A stretch of DNA of 47,402 bases, from NCBI GenBank assembly GCA_036278755.1, contig DASUKL010000033.1, positions 1 to 47,402 on the forward strand, written 5' to 3'. Both the position numbers and the translations under genes were made by a program. Numbering within the stretch: the stretch's first letter is position 1; every line of letters begins with the position of its first letter. This DNA is from DASUKL01 sp036278755. Lineage in GTDB: Bacteria > Chloroflexota > Limnocylindria > Limnocylindrales > CSP1-4. The notes under the pieces are model-generated. The model made no database searches and was not told the origin of the DNA. It saw nothing but the letters and a program-made list of their open reading frames with translations. Shown here piece by piece: positions 46,991 through 47,402 of the stretch.

Positions 46991-47019
46991 CTCGCTAGCC
47001 GGCCGCGCTAGCTCGCTAG
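46985..47019. repeat. 14-bp direct repeat at convergent gene ends
   Basis: CGCTAGCTCGCTAG occurs at 46985-46998 and again at 47006-47019. The first copy contains the argA stop (TAG), the second the citrate synthase stop on the minus strand. Its GCTAGC cores are palindromic, so it may form a bidirectional terminator-like structure. Confidence 0.6.
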
Positions 47020-47402
47020 GCGGTGGGCAGGTCGCGCGGCTCGGGGCCGGTGTAGAGGGCGTCGGGCCGGATGAGGCGGTCGACCGCGCCCCACTCGATG
47101 CAGTGGGCCGTCCAGCCCGCGTTGCGGGCCAGGGCGAACGTGGCCGGGAACAGGTCCGCCGGCAGGCCGACGCCCTGCAGCACGGCCGCCGTGTAGTACT
47201 CCACGTTCGTCTTGAGGACCCGGTCGGGATGGCGCTCGGCCAGCAGGCGCAGGACGACGTCCTCGACCTTGACCGCCGTGTCGAGCCAGTCGGCCACGCT
47301 GCCCATCCGCTCGGCCACGCTGCGCAGGGCGGCCGCCCGGGGGTCGTAGGCCCGGTAGACGCGATGGCCGAAGCCCATGATCCGCTCGTGGCGGTCGAGG
47401 GC
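47016..47402 (-). CDS. Citrate synthase (5' end outside the window)
   Basis: C-terminal about 128 residues of a citrate synthase, which condenses acetyl-CoA and oxaloacetate. The frame is open to base 47402, so the N-terminal two thirds lie outside. Visible: IMGFGHRVYRAYDPRA with the second catalytic His and the CoA-binding Arg, KTNVEYYTAAVL, and ATFALARNAGWTAHCIEW. The catalytic Asp expected in NVDFY is Glu here, as I recall for some citrate synthase 2/methylcitrate synthase types. Convergent with argA. The exact subtype cannot be fixed from this part. Confidence 0.85.
   Translation of the reverse strand, partial: ALDRHERIMGFGHRVYRAYDPRAAALRSVAERMGSVADWLDTAVKVEDVVLRLLAERHPDRVLKTNVEYYTAAVLQGVGLPADLFPATFALARNAGWTAHCIEWGAVDRLIRPDALYTGPEPRDLPTA

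Noticed and set aside
1..47402. tRNA, rRNA, CRISPR, IS, prophage or integrase signatures
   Set aside because: I looked for conserved tRNA arms, repeat-spacer arrays, transposase motifs and terminal repeats and saw none; a dedicated scan would be more sensitive.

Overview
The window is very GC-rich, tightly packed bacterial chromosome from an F420-making, aerobic or NO-respiring organism. F420 genes, polyphosphate glucokinase, a homodimeric pyruvate dehydrogenase E1, a short ArgA-type acetyltransferase and many leaderless -10/start-codon arrangements fit a high-GC Chloroflexota (Limnocylindria/Ellin6529-like) or a deep actinobacterial lineage. This placement is inference; no rRNA or other marker is present. 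I saw no tRNA, rRNA, CRISPR array, insertion sequence or prophage.

Layout. 1-1607: ABC ATPase (5' cut by the window) and its membrane partner. 1649-3910: a methyltransferase and a GAF-GGDEF diguanylate cyclase, divergent from a tiny shared promoter. 3920-5200: a visibly less GC-rich island with a small lipoprotein and a Trp/Cys-rich secreted protein of unknown function. 5244-8671: an MMPL/RND-like exporter divergent from an F420-type luciferase-like oxidoreductase, with a decayed piece of that oxidoreductase gene at the far end of the exporter gene. 8752-11727: VOC protein, HAD hydrolase, PQQ-type sugar dehydrogenase lipoprotein and a zinc-ribbon protein. 11938-16588: aceE divergent from ppgK and a 5'-3' exonuclease. 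16637-17320: Phd/PIN toxin-antitoxin pair. 17333-22220: lipid kinase, inositol-phosphatase family protein, DHA2 exporter, zinc-ribbon membrane protein, purine nucleoside phosphorylase.

22327-25937 is a complete osmoprotectant ABC importer (ATPase, two permeases, binding lipoprotein) closed by a strong hairpin. 25992-30642 holds a DUF1684 protein and an F420 block: a PPOX-fold F420 enzyme, cofD, cofC, cofE, then an LLM F420 oxidoreductase. trxB follows behind a CsoR-like operator.

31832-38587 is the most unusual part: a heme-copper oxidase locus with CtaG, a membrane-anchored cupredoxin, CuA subunit II with a periodic six-cysteine tail, subunit I in which the active-site tyrosine is replaced by asparagine, a CtaA-CtaB fusion, and a SufR-like winged-helix regulator. 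It may be a CuA-dependent nitric oxide reductase or another atypical oxidase rather than a normal oxygen reductase. An ABC exporter and an OsmC peroxidase follow.

41238-46990 is an arginine operon, argC-argJ-argB-argR-argG plus an acetylglutamate synthase, with most junctions overlapping, a candidate ARG box at its promoter and a perfect hairpin before the last gene. The window ends in the 3' part of a citrate synthase gene on the minus strand.
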